This document shows, piece by piece, positions 18,125 to 32,731 of a DNA stretch of 64,000 nucleotides (position 1 is its first letter; every line of letters begins with the position of its first letter). Source of the stretch: Streptomyces reniochalinae (GTDB lineage: Bacteria; Actinomycetota; Actinomycetes; Streptomycetales; Streptomycetaceae); the NCBI RefSeq assembly GCF_003323735.1, contig NZ_QOIM01000026.1, forward strand, positions 124,001-188,000. Direction: 5' to 3'. The translations under genes were made by a program, and so were the position numbers. The notes under the pieces were generated by a model. It was given only the letters and a program-made list of their open reading frames with translations. It had not been told where the DNA came from and made no database searches.

Positions 18125-18925
18125 TCAGGCGAGCCCTTCCAGCACCGGGAGGTAACCGCCGGACTGCCCGGCCGCGGTGGGGTGGTAGGACTCGTCCACG
18201 GGCAGCGTGACGCTGTGCAGCCACTCGTCGCCCGAGCAGATCTCGTGGCCCGTGAAGGCGGGCCGCACGTCACCGAAGCTGTAGCCGTGGTCGGCGGCAC
18301 GCTTGGCGGTGATGTCGTTCAGGTCGTCGGACGCCGCGTTGACGGCAGCACGGGACTTCTCGCTGATGCCCACGCTGCACTCGCCGTCGAGCTTGTACAT
18401 GTGCGGGTATCCCAGCACCACGACCTTGGCCGACGGCGCCTTGGCGCTGATGGCGTCGTAGACGGCGTCGAGCTTGCCGGGGAGCGTGCCGGCGATGTAG
18501 TCGCGGGCCTGCTGCACGCGGGTCAGGCAGGCGCTCTCGCCCTGGGTGACGCAGGCGGTCATGGTGTCGCCGAAGCCCGCGTCGTTGCCGCCGATACTGA
18601 TGCTCACCAGACCGGTGGAAGAGTTGAGGGGGGCGAGCTGACCGGCGAGCACGTCATCGGTGACCGCGCCCGAACAGGCCGTGAAGTCGAAGGAGGAGGG
18701 GGAGTTGGCGGCGCGCCAGAGCTCGGGGTAGGCGTTGGCGCTCCGTTTGCAGTCGCTCCCGTCGTAGTCCCCGGCGCCCACTCCCGCGGAGTAGGAGTCA
18801 CCGAGGGCCACGTAACCGGTGGCGGCGCTCTCTTCGGCCGATGCGGTGGCCGCACCGGTGAGGGACGACAATCCTAGGAAGACGGCGACGGCGGTTGCCG
18901 TGGACGCCCATCTGCGCAGCTTCAT
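18125..18925 (-). CDS. Secreted SGNH/GDSL hydrolase
   Basis: 266-aa exported esterase/lipase. The start at ATG 18925 follows gagagg. A Sec signal peptide occupies about residues 1-34 (MKLRRWAS... then AVFLGLSSLTGAATASAEES). Catalytic blocks are YVALGDSYSAGVGAGDY (nucleophile Ser), a conserved glycine region ACSGAVTDDVL, block III SISIGGNDAGFGDTM, and the C-terminal DESYHPTAAGQ giving Asp and His. Six cysteines in the mature part fit the three disulphides of Streptomyces lipases of this family. It probably hydrolyses extracellular esters or lipids. Confidence 0.92.
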   Translation of the reverse strand: MKLRRWASTATAVAVFLGLSSLTGAATASAEESAATGYVALGDSYSAGVGAGDYDGSDCKRSANAYPELWRAANSPSSFDFTACSGAVTDDVLAGQLAPLNSSTGLVSISIGGNDAGFGDTMTACVTQGESACLTRVQQARDYIAGTLPGKLDAVYDAISAKAPSAKVVVLGYPHMYKLDGECSVGISEKSRAAVNAASDDLNDITAKRAADHGYSFGDVRPAFTGHEICSGDEWLHSVTLPVDESYHPTAAGQSGGYLPVLEGLA

Positions 18926-19075
18926 GGGACCTCTCATGGATGGCACGGAAGGAACAGCTGTCACATCAGACGCAGCGGTTTTACCCAGCGTTCGACGCGT
19001 CCATGCCACGTATGGGTCCCCAACTACTGTGCACAGCAGATGCGTTGGTGCGCGAGGAGAGGCGCCGCAGCCGTT

Positions 19076-23022
<3,947 letters not shown>

Positions 23023-23043
23023 CCTGAGCCGCCGCGCGGGCCG

Positions 23044-23856
23044 TCACTTGACGCCGACGCCCGCGTAGGCCATGTACCGGGGCAGCGCGTCGGCGCCCGG
23101 CAACGCACCGTCCGGGCGCCACAGCGGTACCTGTACCAGGCCGGGGTCGAGCAGCTCGAAGCCGGCGAAGAAGGGCAGCACTTCCTCGTAACTGCGGATG
23201 CGGGCGCTGACCGTCGACTCTCTGTTGTACACGCCGGTGGCCTTGTTGACGGCCGAGCCGCCGCCGAAGTCCGGGGAGCCGTGGCTCAGGATCAGACAGC
23301 TGCCGGCGGGCAGCGACGCGGTCAGCGACGCGACGATGCCGGCGGGGTTCTCGTCGTCCCTGAGGAAGTGCAGGACGGCGAGGAGCATCAGCGCGACCGG
23401 CTGGTCGAAGTCGATGAGCTGCCGGGTGACGGGGTGGTCCAGGATGCCCTGGGGGTCGCGGATGTCCGCCAGGACGAAACCGGCGTCTCCGGAGTGCGTC
23501 AGTTTCGCGTCGGCATAGGTGGCGACGATCGGGTCGTTGTCCGCGTAGACCACCCGCACGTCGGAACGGACGCCGCGGGCGACCTCATGGGTGTTGGGCG
23601 AGGTCGGGATGCCGGTGCCGATGTCGATGATCTGCCGGATGCCGTGCTCGGCCACGACGGTGCGGACAGCGCGGTGCATGAAGTCGCGGTTGCCCCGTGC
23701 GGTCTCCCGGATGCCGGGGAGGGCGTCCAGAACACGCCGGGCCGCGCGCTGGTCGGCCTCGTAGTTGTCCTTGCCGCCCAGGTAGTAGTCGTACATCCGG
23801 GCCGGATGCGGGGTGGTGGTGTCTATCAGCTCCGGGCTGAATCCGGCGTCGGACAC
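23044..23856 (-). CDS. DUF574-family SAM-dependent methyltransferase
   Basis: 270-aa protein of the DUF574 (Methyltransf_19) family, abundant in Streptomyces. Family marks are TTTPHPARMYDYYLGGKDNY at the N-terminus, RGNRDFMHRAVR, IIDIGTGIPTSPNTHEVA (motif I) and VVYADNDPIV. GTG 23856 is the start. These enzymes often sit beside XRE/DUF397 regulatory genes, as here, but no substrate is established. It faces the beta-galactosidase gene with only 21 nt between the stops. Confidence 0.9.
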   Translation of the reverse strand: MSDAGFSPELIDTTTPHPARMYDYYLGGKDNYEADQRAARRVLDALPGIRETARGNRDFMHRAVRTVVAEHGIRQIIDIGTGIPTSPNTHEVARGVRSDVRVVYADNDPIVATYADAKLTHSGDAGFVLADIRDPQGILDHPVTRQLIDFDQPVALMLLAVLHFLRDDENPAGIVASLTASLPAGSCLILSHGSPDFGGGSAVNKATGVYNRESTVSARIRSYEEVLPFFAGFELLDPGLVQVPLWRPDGALPGADALPRYMAYAGVGVK

Positions 23857-23988
23857 GCTCTTCTCCGTCTCGTTCTGTTCTGTCGGCTGGTGCTTCGTCG
23901 CCGAGTGCCGACCTCGTCGCCGGCAAAGCTCCGCCCGGGCTCGTACCTCGTCCCCGTCGGTCTCGGCCCTTGCGCAAGTCCGGCGGGG

Positions 23989-24225
23989 TCAGGCCACCAG
24001 AAAGTCGGCTTCGCCCGCCTTCGCCGCCTGGATGAATCCCGAGATGTCACTGCGGCTGCAAATGAGCGCGGGGCCGTCGGGATCGGTGGACTGGCGCAGC
24101 GCCACCCGCCCGTCCGCGAGCTCCAGCGCCTCCACGCAGCTGCCTCCGTTCCCTCCGCTCCAGGGCTTGCGCCAGCCCTCGCTGCCGAGGTGCGCCGCGG
24201 GCATCCCGTTGTAGATACGACCCAT
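23989..24225 (-). CDS. DUF397 protein of whiJ-type locus
   Basis: 78-aa DUF397 protein. Diagnostic motifs are WRKPWSGGNGGSCVEALEL and VALRQSTDPDGPALICSRSD. It starts at ATG 24225, 3 nt downstream of the XRE gene, so the two are co-transcribed. In S. coelicolor the small DUF397 partner of WhiJ-like regulators modulates the regulator's activity; the same pairing is likely here. Confidence 0.93.
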   Translation of the reverse strand: MGRIYNGMPAAHLGSEGWRKPWSGGNGGSCVEALELADGRVALRQSTDPDGPALICSRSDISGFIQAAKAGEADFLVA

Positions 24226-24228
24226 GGT

Positions 24229-25101
24229 TCAGATCTCCTTGCGCAAGGCACTCAGGACCGCCCGGGTCCGCGCCACCGGCACGGCCTGGGCACTCATCCG
24301 GTCCACCGCCTCGAGGAACATGCTGACGTCGTCCCGCTGGTCGAAGTAGACCGCGCCTACCAGGCTCTCGGCACACACCATGTCGGGCAGCTCGTCGAGG
24401 GGGAACCGGAAAAGGTGGAAAGGGCCGTACATGGCCGGATGCGGTCCCGCGCTGAAGGGCATGATCTGCAGCGCGACGTTCGGCCTCTCGATGGCCCTCA
24501 GAAGGTGGTCGATCTGCTCGCGCATCACCTCGGGCCCGCCGAGGTGGCGCCGCAGGACCGTCTCGTCGATCACGCTCCACAGCAGCGGCGGGTCCGTCTC
24601 GCGGGTCAGAACCGTCTGGCGCTCCATGCGCAGCGCCACGCCGCGCTTGATCTCTCCCTCCGGAGCGTGCGGCATACCCGCGCGCAGGACGGCTCTGGCG
24701 TAGCTCTCGGTCTGCAGGAGGCCGGGTACGTAGTGCGGTTCGTAGGAGCGGATGACCTCGGACTCGCTCTCCAGGCTCACGAAGACGCTGAACCACTCGG
24801 GCAGCACATCGCGGTAGCGGTGCCACCAACCGGGCTGGTTGGCCTCCCGGGCGAGCGAGACGAAGCCGTCGATCTCCTCCTGCTCGGTCACCCCGTAGGT
24901 GCGCAGCAGTTTCTCCACGTAGGGGACTTTGAGACCGACCTCGGCCTTCTCCATCCGGCGGATGGTGGCGTGAGTGACGTCGAGGGCTCTTCCGGCCTGC
25001 TCGAAAGTCACTCCCGCGCGCTCCCGCAGATGCTGAAGCCTCTTGCCCAGCACCACACGCAGCACGGTGGGCGCTCCGCCGCCCGTCCGTGAATCCGCCA
25101 C
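24229..25101 (-). CDS. XRE-family regulator with DUF5753 (WhiJ-like)
   Basis: 290-aa transcription regulator. The N-terminal HTH_XRE is at about residues 14-70 (LGKRLQHLRERAGVTFEQAG then ALDVTHATIRRMEKAE). The DUF5753 domain follows (YEPHYVPGLLQTESYARAVL and GPFHLFRFP). GTG 25101 is chosen because aggag precedes it; upstream codons up to 25209 look non-coding. With the DUF397 gene behind it and the ATPase gene divergent, it rebuilds the whiJ/abaA-like arrangement that controls development and antibiotic production in Streptomyces. Its target is probably the 137-nt divergent promoter region. Confidence 0.92.
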   Translation of the reverse strand: MADSRTGGGAPTVLRVVLGKRLQHLRERAGVTFEQAGRALDVTHATIRRMEKAEVGLKVPYVEKLLRTYGVTEQEEIDGFVSLAREANQPGWWHRYRDVLPEWFSVFVSLESESEVIRSYEPHYVPGLLQTESYARAVLRAGMPHAPEGEIKRGVALRMERQTVLTRETDPPLLWSVIDETVLRRHLGGPEVMREQIDHLLRAIERPNVALQIMPFSAGPHPAMYGPFHLFRFPLDELPDMVCAESLVGAVYFDQRDDVSMFLEAVDRMSAQAVPVARTRAVLSALRKEI

Positions 25102-25238
25102 AGCCACTCTCCTCCAACCGACGTCGTCAACGCGAAGTTTGGCATGTGCCCGCCCGCGTGCACACCCTGTCAACCGCACTTCTGCAATTAACAGATTGAT
25201 CCTTGCCATACGCGAGTGACGAACCGCATAGTGGAGCC

Positions 25239-25736
25239 GTGGCTGCCCCCCATGACGCCCTGCCCTTAAACCACCGACCGAACGGCTTGCCGACGACCCG
25301 TCCGCTGCGTGACGCGTTCCATCTGCCGGCGCGGGACACCTCCGTCGCCGTCGCCCGCACCCGCGTGCTGGAGAGACTCCGGGAGTGGTGCGTCGACGAC
25401 GAGTCGAGTGCCGATGCCCAACTGCTGATGTCGGAGCTGTTCACCAACGCGGTGCGCCACACGGACAGCGAGAAGGTCAGCTGCGAGCTGTGGGTGATCG
25501 GCGTGCGCCTGCGCCTCGAGGTCACGGACGAGGGCGGAGCCGGCTCGGCGGCGCGCGTCGAGCGCGCCGTGATCCCCCGGCCGGGGGACGACGAGGGCGA
25601 GAGCGGAAGAGGCCTGCTGCTGGTGAGTGTGCTCGCCGACGACTGGGGAATACGCAAGGCCCAGGCGGGCGGCTCCGACCTGGTGACCGGGCACGCGGTG
25701 TGGGCCGAGCTGGAATGCCACAGGACGCAGGGCTGA
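25239..25736 (+). CDS. HATPase anti-sigma-type ATP-binding protein
   Basis: 165-aa single-domain GHKL ATPase of the RsbW/SpoIIAB type. The N-box is SELFTNAVRHT, the G1 box VTDEGGAG and the G2 box GESGRGLLLV. GTG 25239 is used; TTG 25203 would add 12 residues. Proteins of this type sit divergently beside whiJ-like XRE genes and are thought to be serine kinases or sigma/anti-sigma switch components. No cognate anti-anti-sigma gene is visible nearby. Confidence 0.88.
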   Translation: MAAPHDALPLNHRPNGLPTTRPLRDAFHLPARDTSVAVARTRVLERLREWCVDDESSADAQLLMSELFTNAVRHTDSEKVSCELWVIGVRLRLEVTDEGGAGSAARVERAVIPRPGDDEGESGRGLLLVSVLADDWGIRKAQAGGSDLVTGHAVWAELECHRTQG

Positions 25737-25880
25737 GCCCACGGCACCCGGACGCTTCCCGGCTCGGCACGTTTCCGCACCGCACGCACCGCTGACACAG
25801 CCCGTGAGCGATGGCAGGATGCACGGCACTTACCGGCCATGATCGGGCTCTATTGCCGACCTGTCCCTCGTGGAGGCGCT

Positions 25881-26708
25881 GTGTCCGCACGATCCGCGCG
25901 TAAGCAACGGAACGGGATGTCCCGGATATCCCTGACAGCGGCACTGACAGCCGCCGTGCTCGCGGCGGTCACCGCCTGCACCAGCACGAAGACCACCGCG
26001 GGCGACGGGGACGAGGTGGAGCTCGTCCACTCGGGCAAGCTCACCACGTGCACGCACCTGCCCTATATGCCCTTCCAGTACAAGAAGGGCAAGGAAGTCG
26101 TCGGGTTCGACGTCGACCTGGTCGATCTGATCGCCGAGGATCTCGACGTCGAGCAGGAGATCGTGGACACCCCCTTCGAGGGCATCCAGACCGGCGAGGA
26201 CCTGAACGCGAGAAAGTGCGACCTGGCGGCGGCCGGCATGACCATCACGTCCGTCCGCGAGAAGAACCTCGACTTCTCCCGTCCCTACTTCGAGGCCACA
26301 CAGGCCCTGTTGGTCAAGAAGGGCGCCACATACGACTCCCTGGCCGGCCTCAAGGGCAAGAAGCTGGGCGTCCAGCAGTCCACCACGGGTGAGGAGTACG
26401 CCAAGAAGCACGCCGACGGCGCCAAGACGGTCCAGTTCGAGGACCTCGGCCTGCTCCTGACCGCCGTCAAGACGGGCAAGGTCGACGCCGGCATCAACGA
26501 CAACGGCGTGCTCTACGACTACGCGAAGAAGAACCCTGACACCGAGGTCACCACCGAGTTCGACACCGGCGAGCAGTACGGCATCGGCGTGCGCACCGGC
26601 AACGACGCGCTGCGCGAGCAGATCGACAAGACGCTCAAGAAGGCCGAGTCGGACGGGCGCTACGACAAGCTCTACAAGAAGTGGTTCGGCAAGGAGCCCG
26701 CCAAGTGA
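25881..26708 (+). CDS. Polar amino acid ABC transporter, substrate-binding lipoprotein
   Basis: 275-aa family 3 solute-binding lipoprotein. It starts at GTG 25881 preceded by ggagg. The lipobox VTAC (LAAVTAC) ends a hydrophobic signal after a basic N-terminus. The binding domain shows the family sequence [16 protein letters not shown], then [20 protein letters not shown] and [16 protein letters not shown]. It is the first gene of a three-gene operon with GTGA overlaps, and delivers a polar amino acid (probably glutamate/glutamine or a basic one) to the permease. Confidence 0.93.
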   Translation: MSARSARKQRNGMSRISLTAALTAAVLAAVTACTSTKTTAGDGDEVELVHSGKLTTCTHLPYMPFQYKKGKEVVGFDVDLVDLIAEDLDVEQEIVDTPFEGIQTGEDLNARKCDLAAAGMTITSVREKNLDFSRPYFEATQALLVKKGATYDSLAGLKGKKLGVQQSTTGEEYAKKHADGAKTVQFEDLGLLLTAVKTGKVDAGINDNGVLYDYAKKNPDTEVTTEFDTGEQYGIGVRTGNDALREQIDKTLKKAESDGRYDKLYKKWFGKEPAK

Positions 26709-27484
26709 GCCGCCGCAACCGCACCCGCGCGATCCGCACCGCCCAGTACGGCGTACTCGTCCTCGTCGTCCTGATCGTGGCGTTCGCGGCCGACTGGGGC
26801 GAGTTGCGCCGCGCCTTCTTCGACGTCGAGGTCGCCAAGAAGCAGTTCCCCGACGTGGTGACGACCGCCCTGGTCAACACGGTCGTCTACACGGTGCTCG
26901 GCTTCGGCTTCGGGCTGGCGCTCGGGCTGCTGCTGGCGCTCATGCGGCTGTCGCGGGTACTGCCGTACCGCTGGCTGGCGGTCGCCTACATCGAGTTCTT
27001 CCGGGGCGTGCCGGCGCTGCTGGTGTTCATCGCGCTGGGGTTCGGTGTGCCGCTGGCGTTCGAGGTGTCCATCAACCAGTACGTGACGGTGATGCTCGCC
27101 CTCGGGCTGGTGGGTGCCGCCTACATGGCGGAGACGATCAGGGCGGGCATCAGGGCGGTCCCCAGGGGGCAGACCGAGGCGGCACGCTCCCTGGGCATGT
27201 CACCGGCGCGTGCCATGGTCTCCATCGTCATCCCGCAGGCCTTCCGCATCGTGCTGCCGCCGCTGGCCAACGAGCTGATCCTCCTCACCAAGGACTCCTC
27301 CCTGGTCTACCTGCTGGGGCTGTCGATGGACCAGTACGAGCTGGCCAAGTTCGGGCGGGACGCGCTCAACCAGAACCGCAGTCTCACACCGATCCTCATA
27401 GCGGGACTGTTCTACCTGGCCATCACGCTGCCCCTGGGCCACCTGGTGCGGCGCCTGGAGGCCCGTACGGCGAGAGCGAGGTGA
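26705..27484 (+). CDS. Polar amino acid ABC transporter permease (HisM/GlnP family)
   Basis: 259-aa permease starting at GTG 26705, overlapping the upstream stop as GTGA. It has about five transmembrane helices. Family 3 permease motifs are [35 protein letters not shown] and the EAA loop region [20 protein letters not shown], which contacts the ATPase. [12 protein letters not shown] is also typical. It probably homodimerises, since only one permease gene is present. Confidence 0.94.
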   Translation: MSRRNRTRAIRTAQYGVLVLVVLIVAFAADWGELRRAFFDVEVAKKQFPDVVTTALVNTVVYTVLGFGFGLALGLLLALMRLSRVLPYRWLAVAYIEFFRGVPALLVFIALGFGVPLAFEVSINQYVTVMLALGLVGAAYMAETIRAGIRAVPRGQTEAARSLGMSPARAMVSIVIPQAFRIVLPPLANELILLTKDSSLVYLLGLSMDQYELAKFGRDALNQNRSLTPILIAGLFYLAITLPLGHLVRRLEARTARAR

Positions 27485-28362
27485 CCGGTATGACCGGGGC
27501 GGGCGGAATGGTCCAGGACGGCGCGGCGGCCATCGAGGTCAAGGCGCTGCACAAGAGCTTCGGTGCGCTGGAAGTGCTGCGGGGCATCGACATCACCGTG
27601 CGGCGCGGTGAGGTGGTCTGCGTCATCGGGCCGTCGGGGTCGGGCAAGTCGACCCTGCTGCGCTGTGTGAACCTCCTGGAGGAGCCCACCTCGGGGACGG
27701 TGCGGGTGGCGGGCGTGGAGGTCACCGACCCGGATGTCGACATCGACCGGGTACGGCGCCGCATCGGCATGGTCTTCCAGGCGTTCAACCTCTTCCCCCA
27801 CCTGTCGGCGCTGGGCAACCTGACGATCGCCCAGCGGCGCGTGCTGGGCCGGTCCAGGCCGGAGGCCGAGGAGGTCGCCCGGCGCAACCTGCGCCGCGTC
27901 GGGCTGGCCGAGAAGGAGGACAGCTACCCGGCGCGGCTCTCGGGTGGCCAGCAGCAGCGGGTGGCCATAGCCCGCGCGCTGTCCATGGGGCCTGAGCTGA
28001 TGCTGTTCGACGAGCCCACCTCCGCTCTGGACCCCGAACTGGTCGGAGACGTGCTGGCGGTGATGCGCGGACTGGCCGACGAGGGCATGACGATGCTGGT
28101 CGTCACGCACGAGATGAGCTTCGCCCGTGAGGTCGCCGACCGGGTGATCTTCATGGACGGCGGTGCCGTCGTCGAGGAGGGGCCACCGGAGCAGGTGGTG
28201 ACCGATCCGCGGCACGCGCGCACCCGCGCCTTCCTCGCCCGGGTGCTCGACCCCGCCGCCGCGGACGTGCTCGAGCACGAGTCGCCCCCCTCCCCGCAGC
28301 AGCCGTCGACGCCCACGAACCGGCAGAGAGAGCCGAAGGACGGTCCCCGCGAACCCTTCTGA
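27481..28362 (+). CDS. Polar amino acid ABC transporter ATPase (GlnQ-like)
   Basis: 293-aa ATPase beginning at GTG 27481 (GTGA overlap; ATG 27490 is an alternative). Walker A is GPSGSGKST, the Q-loop [12 protein letters not shown], signature [15 protein letters not shown], Walker [13 protein letters not shown] and H-loop VVTHEM. All are canonical. A ~40-aa Pro/Gln-rich tail beyond the usual end ([18 protein letters not shown]) is a small oddity and may be unstructured. Confidence 0.95.
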   Translation: MTGMTGAGGMVQDGAAAIEVKALHKSFGALEVLRGIDITVRRGEVVCVIGPSGSGKSTLLRCVNLLEEPTSGTVRVAGVEVTDPDVDIDRVRRRIGMVFQAFNLFPHLSALGNLTIAQRRVLGRSRPEAEEVARRNLRRVGLAEKEDSYPARLSGGQQQRVAIARALSMGPELMLFDEPTSALDPELVGDVLAVMRGLADEGMTMLVVTHEMSFAREVADRVIFMDGGAVVEEGPPEQVVTDPRHARTRAFLARVLDPAAADVLEHESPPSPQQPSTPTNRQREPKDGPREPF

Positions 28363-28515
28363 CGTGAAAGAGCCCTGCCGCCGTCGCGGGGAACGCCTCC
28401 GTCCGCCGCACGGGGGAGGGCCGGCTGTCAGACCCTCCCTCTACATTCGTAAGCACACCGACTTCGCGTGTTCACCGGGCCCTCGGGCGACCGGAGCGGA
28501 CGAAAGGCATGGAAG

Positions 28516-29556
<1,041 letters not shown>

Positions 29557-29593
29557 GAAGCCGGGCCGAGCCGCCCGGGCCGAAGCGTCCGAG

Positions 29594-29725
29594 CCGAGAA
29601 CGGGCGGTTCCCGGCGTGACCGAGGACGGACCGCTCCCTGCGAGACCGAGAACGGGCGGCTCCGGCCGGGAGAGGGCCTCCTCAGCTCCGGACAAGCGGT
29701 CCCTGCGCCCGAACGAGCGGTTCCT
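29594..29725. repeat. Cluster of five imperfect GAAC-N5-GTTC dyads
   Basis: Between the convergent sigma factor and xylA are five copies of a ~20-nt unit related to ccgagaacgggcggttccc. Each is itself a small dyad. Two are exact GAAC-N5-GTTC (29598-29610 and 29711-29723); the others carry one or two changes. It may act as a terminator array or be a slippage product. Confidence 0.6.
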
Positions 29726-29790
29726 CGGTCCCGGGCACGCGGCTCTCCACCGGACAGGGCGGCGCTGCGCCAAAAAAGAGAGGCGGGGAT

Positions 29791-30957
29791 TCAGACGCCC
29801 AGCAGATGATCCATCGCGAGTTGGTCGAGGTGTTCGAAGGCCATGCCGCGGCCTGCCGCCGCTGTCACGTCGAAGTCCTCGAAGGCGGTGCGGTCGGCCA
29901 GCAGCGCGCCGGCCGTCTCGCCCGGTTCGAGCGTGGGCCGGGACAACTCGTCCAGCCTGGAGTGGCGCAGCGCCTCCTGCACCGCGGGGTCGGCACGGAA
30001 GGCCGCGGCACGCTCGCGCAGGATGAGGTAGTTGCGCATGCAGCCGGCGGCCGAGGCCCACACTCCGGCGGTGTCCTCGGTGCGCGGCGGCTTGAAGTCG
30101 AAGTGCCGCGGTCCTTCGTATCCGCCGCGCTCCAGCAGGTCCACGAGCCAGAAGGCGGCGCGCAGATCGCCGGCGCCGAAGCGCAGGTCCTGGTCGTACT
30201 TGATGCCGGACTGGCCGTTGAGGTCGAGGTGGAAGAGCTTGCCCGCCCACATGGCCTGCGCGATGGCGTGCGGGTAGTTGAGCCCGGCCATCTGTTCGTG
30301 TCCGACCTCCGGGTTGACGCCGAACAGCTCGGGACGCTCCAGCCGTTCGAGGAAGGCGAGCGCGTGGCCGACCGTGGGCAGCAGGATGTCACCGCGCGGC
30401 TCGTTGGGCTTCGGCTCGATCGCGAAGCGGAGACCGTAGCCCTGCTCGGTGACGTACTGGGCCAGCAGGTCGAAGGCTTCCTTCATCCGGTCGAGGGCGG
30501 CCCTGATGTCCTTGGCGGCTCCCGACTCGGCACCCTCCCTGCCGCCCCAGGCGACGTAGGTGCTCGCGCCGAGCTCCGCGGCCAGGTCGATGTTGCGCAT
30601 GGTCTTGCGCAGGGCGTAGCGCCGCACATCGCGGTCGTTGGCGGTGAAGGCACCGTCCTTGAAGACCGGGTGGGTGAACAGGTTGGTCGTCGCCATGGGC
30701 ACGGTCATGCCCGTTGTCTCGAGCGCCTGCCGGAACCGCTTGATGTGCGCGTCACGTTCGGCCCGGGTCGCCTCGAAGGGGATGAGGTCGTCGTCGTGGA
30801 AGGTGACGCCGTAGGCGCCGAGTTCGGCGAGTCGGTTCACGGCCTCGACGGGGTCGAGCGGCGCACGGGTGGCGTCACCGAAAGGGTCGCGTCCCTGCCA
30901 GCCCACCGTCCACAGGCCGAAGCTGAACTTGTCCTCGGGTACGGGCTCGTAGCTCAT
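29791..30957 (-). CDS. xylA: Xylose isomerase
   Basis: 388-aa actinobacterial class I xylose isomerase converting D-xylose to D-xylulose. The start at ATG 30957 has agagga upstream. Catalytic and metal-binding segments are [20 protein letters not shown] (His and Asp), [24 protein letters not shown] (Glu and Lys), [17 protein letters not shown] and [20 protein letters not shown]. The length and order match the Streptomyces enzyme used industrially as glucose isomerase. It is transcribed divergently from xylB over a 214-nt promoter region. Confidence 0.98.
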   Translation of the reverse strand: MSYEPVPEDKFSFGLWTVGWQGRDPFGDATRAPLDPVEAVNRLAELGAYGVTFHDDDLIPFEATRAERDAHIKRFRQALETTGMTVPMATTNLFTHPVFKDGAFTANDRDVRRYALRKTMRNIDLAAELGASTYVAWGGREGAESGAAKDIRAALDRMKEAFDLLAQYVTEQGYGLRFAIEPKPNEPRGDILLPTVGHALAFLERLERPELFGVNPEVGHEQMAGLNYPHAIAQAMWAGKLFHLDLNGQSGIKYDQDLRFGAGDLRAAFWLVDLLERGGYEGPRHFDFKPPRTEDTAGVWASAAGCMRNYLILRERAAAFRADPAVQEALRHSRLDELSRPTLEPGETAGALLADRTAFEDFDVTAAAGRGMAFEHLDQLAMDHLLGV

Positions 30958-31111
30958 CTGCTGTCCTCTCCCACGCCTTGTCAGGCCCTTGCGCACCGCG
31001 TGTCCGTCCGCTGTCCGTCCGCGGCGCGCCCGCCCGGCGGGAGCGGCGTTCCGCGACGGCCGTAACGAGGGGGTGACGGGCCTGAGCACTGCCGCGCACG
31101 GCTATTCGTCA

Positions 31112-31140
31112 TGGCTGCTGACAAATTAGTATGCGCACAG
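31112..31140. promoter_or_regulatory. AT-rich operator/promoter candidate between xylA and xylB
   Basis: The 214-nt divergent spacer contains a conspicuous AT island (gacaaattagtatgcgca, 31119-31136) in otherwise >70% GC sequence. It includes a TGACAA -35-like element for xylB and lies about 45 nt before its start. With a ROK regulator immediately downstream of xylB, this is the obvious candidate site for xylose-dependent control. Confidence 0.45.
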
Positions 31141-31171
31141 CACCGGCAGCGAGGGAAGGGATCGGCAGCCC

Positions 31172-32614
31172 ATGGCCGCACCGGAAGGGCCGCTCGTCAT
31201 CGGGGTCGACAGCTCGACCCAGTCCACCAAGGTCCTCGTCGTGGACGCCCCCACCGGCGAGGTCGTCGCCCGGGGTCAGGCGCCGCACACGGTCTCTCCC
31301 GGCGACCGCCGGGAATCGGACCCCGAGGAATGGTGGCAGGCGCTGAGCACCGCGGTGGCGCGGTGCGGAAGGGTCGCAGGGGAGGCCGCCGCCGTCTCGG
31401 TCGCGGGACAGCAGCACGGCCTGGTGACCCTGGATGCCGACGGGCGCCCGGTACGCCCGGCCCTGCTGTGGAACGACGTACGCTCCGCGCCGCAGCGCGA
31501 CCGTCTGGTGGCCGGCCTCGGGGGCCCGCGGGCCTGGGCCGGGCGGGTCGGCAGCGTGCCGGCCCCGGCCTTCACCGTCACCAAGTGGGCCTGGCTGCGC
31601 GAGAACGAGCCCGAGGCGGCGCGGGAGACAGCGGCCGTACGGCTGCCGCACGACTTCCTCACCGAACGGCTGACGGGGCAGGCGGGCACGGACCGGGGCG
31701 ACGCATCGGGCACCGGCTGGTGGTCCTCACAAACCGGGTCGTACGACGAGGAAATCCTGAGCCTGGCCGCGCTGGACCCCGCTCTCCTGCCGCCCGTTCA
31801 CCGAGCGGGCGAGGCCGCGGGCACGGTGGCCAAGACGGACGGCGGTTTCCTCACGCCCGGCACCCTGGTGGCCACCGGCACCGGCGACAACATGGCCGCC
31901 GCACTCGGCCTCGGGCTGCTGCCCGGACAGCCGGTGCTCAGCCTGGGCACCTCGGGCACCGTCTACGCCGTGTCCGAGCGCCGTCCCGCCGACCCCAGCG
32001 GCACAGTGGCCGGGTTCGCCGACGCGGGCAGCGGCTGGCTGCCACTGGCCTGCACCCTCAACTGCACCCTGGCCGTCGACCGGCTGGCCACGCTGCTCTC
32101 CCGCGACCGCGAGGACGTCGAAGCGGGCGGCCGCGTCACCGCGCTGCCCTTCCTCGACGGCGAGCGCACGCCCGACCTGCCGTACGCCACGGGGCTGCTG
32201 ACCGGGCTTCAGCAGGCCACCACCGGCGGCCAGGTGCTCCAGGCCGCCTACGACGGCGCGGTCTTCGCACTGCTGCGCGCCCTCGGCCTCGTACTGGGCC
32301 AGGCGGGCGACGATGCGGATGACGCGCCCCTGCTGCTGATCGGCGGCGGCGCCAAAGGGATCGCCTGGCGCGAGACGGTACGGCGGCTGTCCGGGCGAGC
32401 GGTCCAGGTGCCCCGGGCGGAAGAGCTGGTGGCGCTGGGTGCGGCGGCGCAGGCCGCGGGGTTGCTGCTGGGAGAGGACCCGGCCGCGGTCGCCCGCCGC
32501 TGGAACACCGCCGACGGCCCTGCGTACGAGCCGGTCGAGCGGGACGAGGCCGCGCTCACCCGGCTGTCCGAGACGCTCGAAGGCGCCAGGACGCTGCTCG
32601 ACATGCGGCACTGA
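31172..32614 (+). CDS. xylB: Xylulokinase
   Basis: 480-aa FGGY-family kinase phosphorylating D-xylulose to xylulose 5-phosphate. Motifs are GVDSSTQSTKVLVVDA (N-terminal phosphate loop), SVAGQQHGLVTLD, LLWNDVRSAPQRD, ATGTGDNMAAALGLG with the catalytic Asp, LSLGTSGTVYAVS, and LLIGGGAKGIAWRE in the ATP-binding domain. Length is normal. It starts at ATG 31172 with agggaaggg upstream. It is the second step of xylose catabolism after XylA. Confidence 0.97.
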   Translation: MAAPEGPLVIGVDSSTQSTKVLVVDAPTGEVVARGQAPHTVSPGDRRESDPEEWWQALSTAVARCGRVAGEAAAVSVAGQQHGLVTLDADGRPVRPALLWNDVRSAPQRDRLVAGLGGPRAWAGRVGSVPAPAFTVTKWAWLRENEPEAARETAAVRLPHDFLTERLTGQAGTDRGDASGTGWWSSQTGSYDEEILSLAALDPALLPPVHRAGEAAGTVAKTDGGFLTPGTLVATGTGDNMAAALGLGLLPGQPVLSLGTSGTVYAVSERRPADPSGTVAGFADAGSGWLPLACTLNCTLAVDRLATLLSRDREDVEAGGRVTALPFLDGERTPDLPYATGLLTGLQQATTGGQVLQAAYDGAVFALLRALGLVLGQAGDDADDAPLLLIGGGAKGIAWRETVRRLSGRAVQVPRAEELVALGAAAQAAGLLLGEDPAAVARRWNTADGPAYEPVERDEAALTRLSETLEGARTLLDMRH

Positions 32615-32731
32615 GATCCACCGCCCACACCACCCGCACCGAAAGCACCATCCACACCGAACGCACCGCCCGCACCCACTGCGACGACGGCAACAGGGAG
32701 TCCTGTCGGCCGGAAGGAGTCTTCGGCCCCG

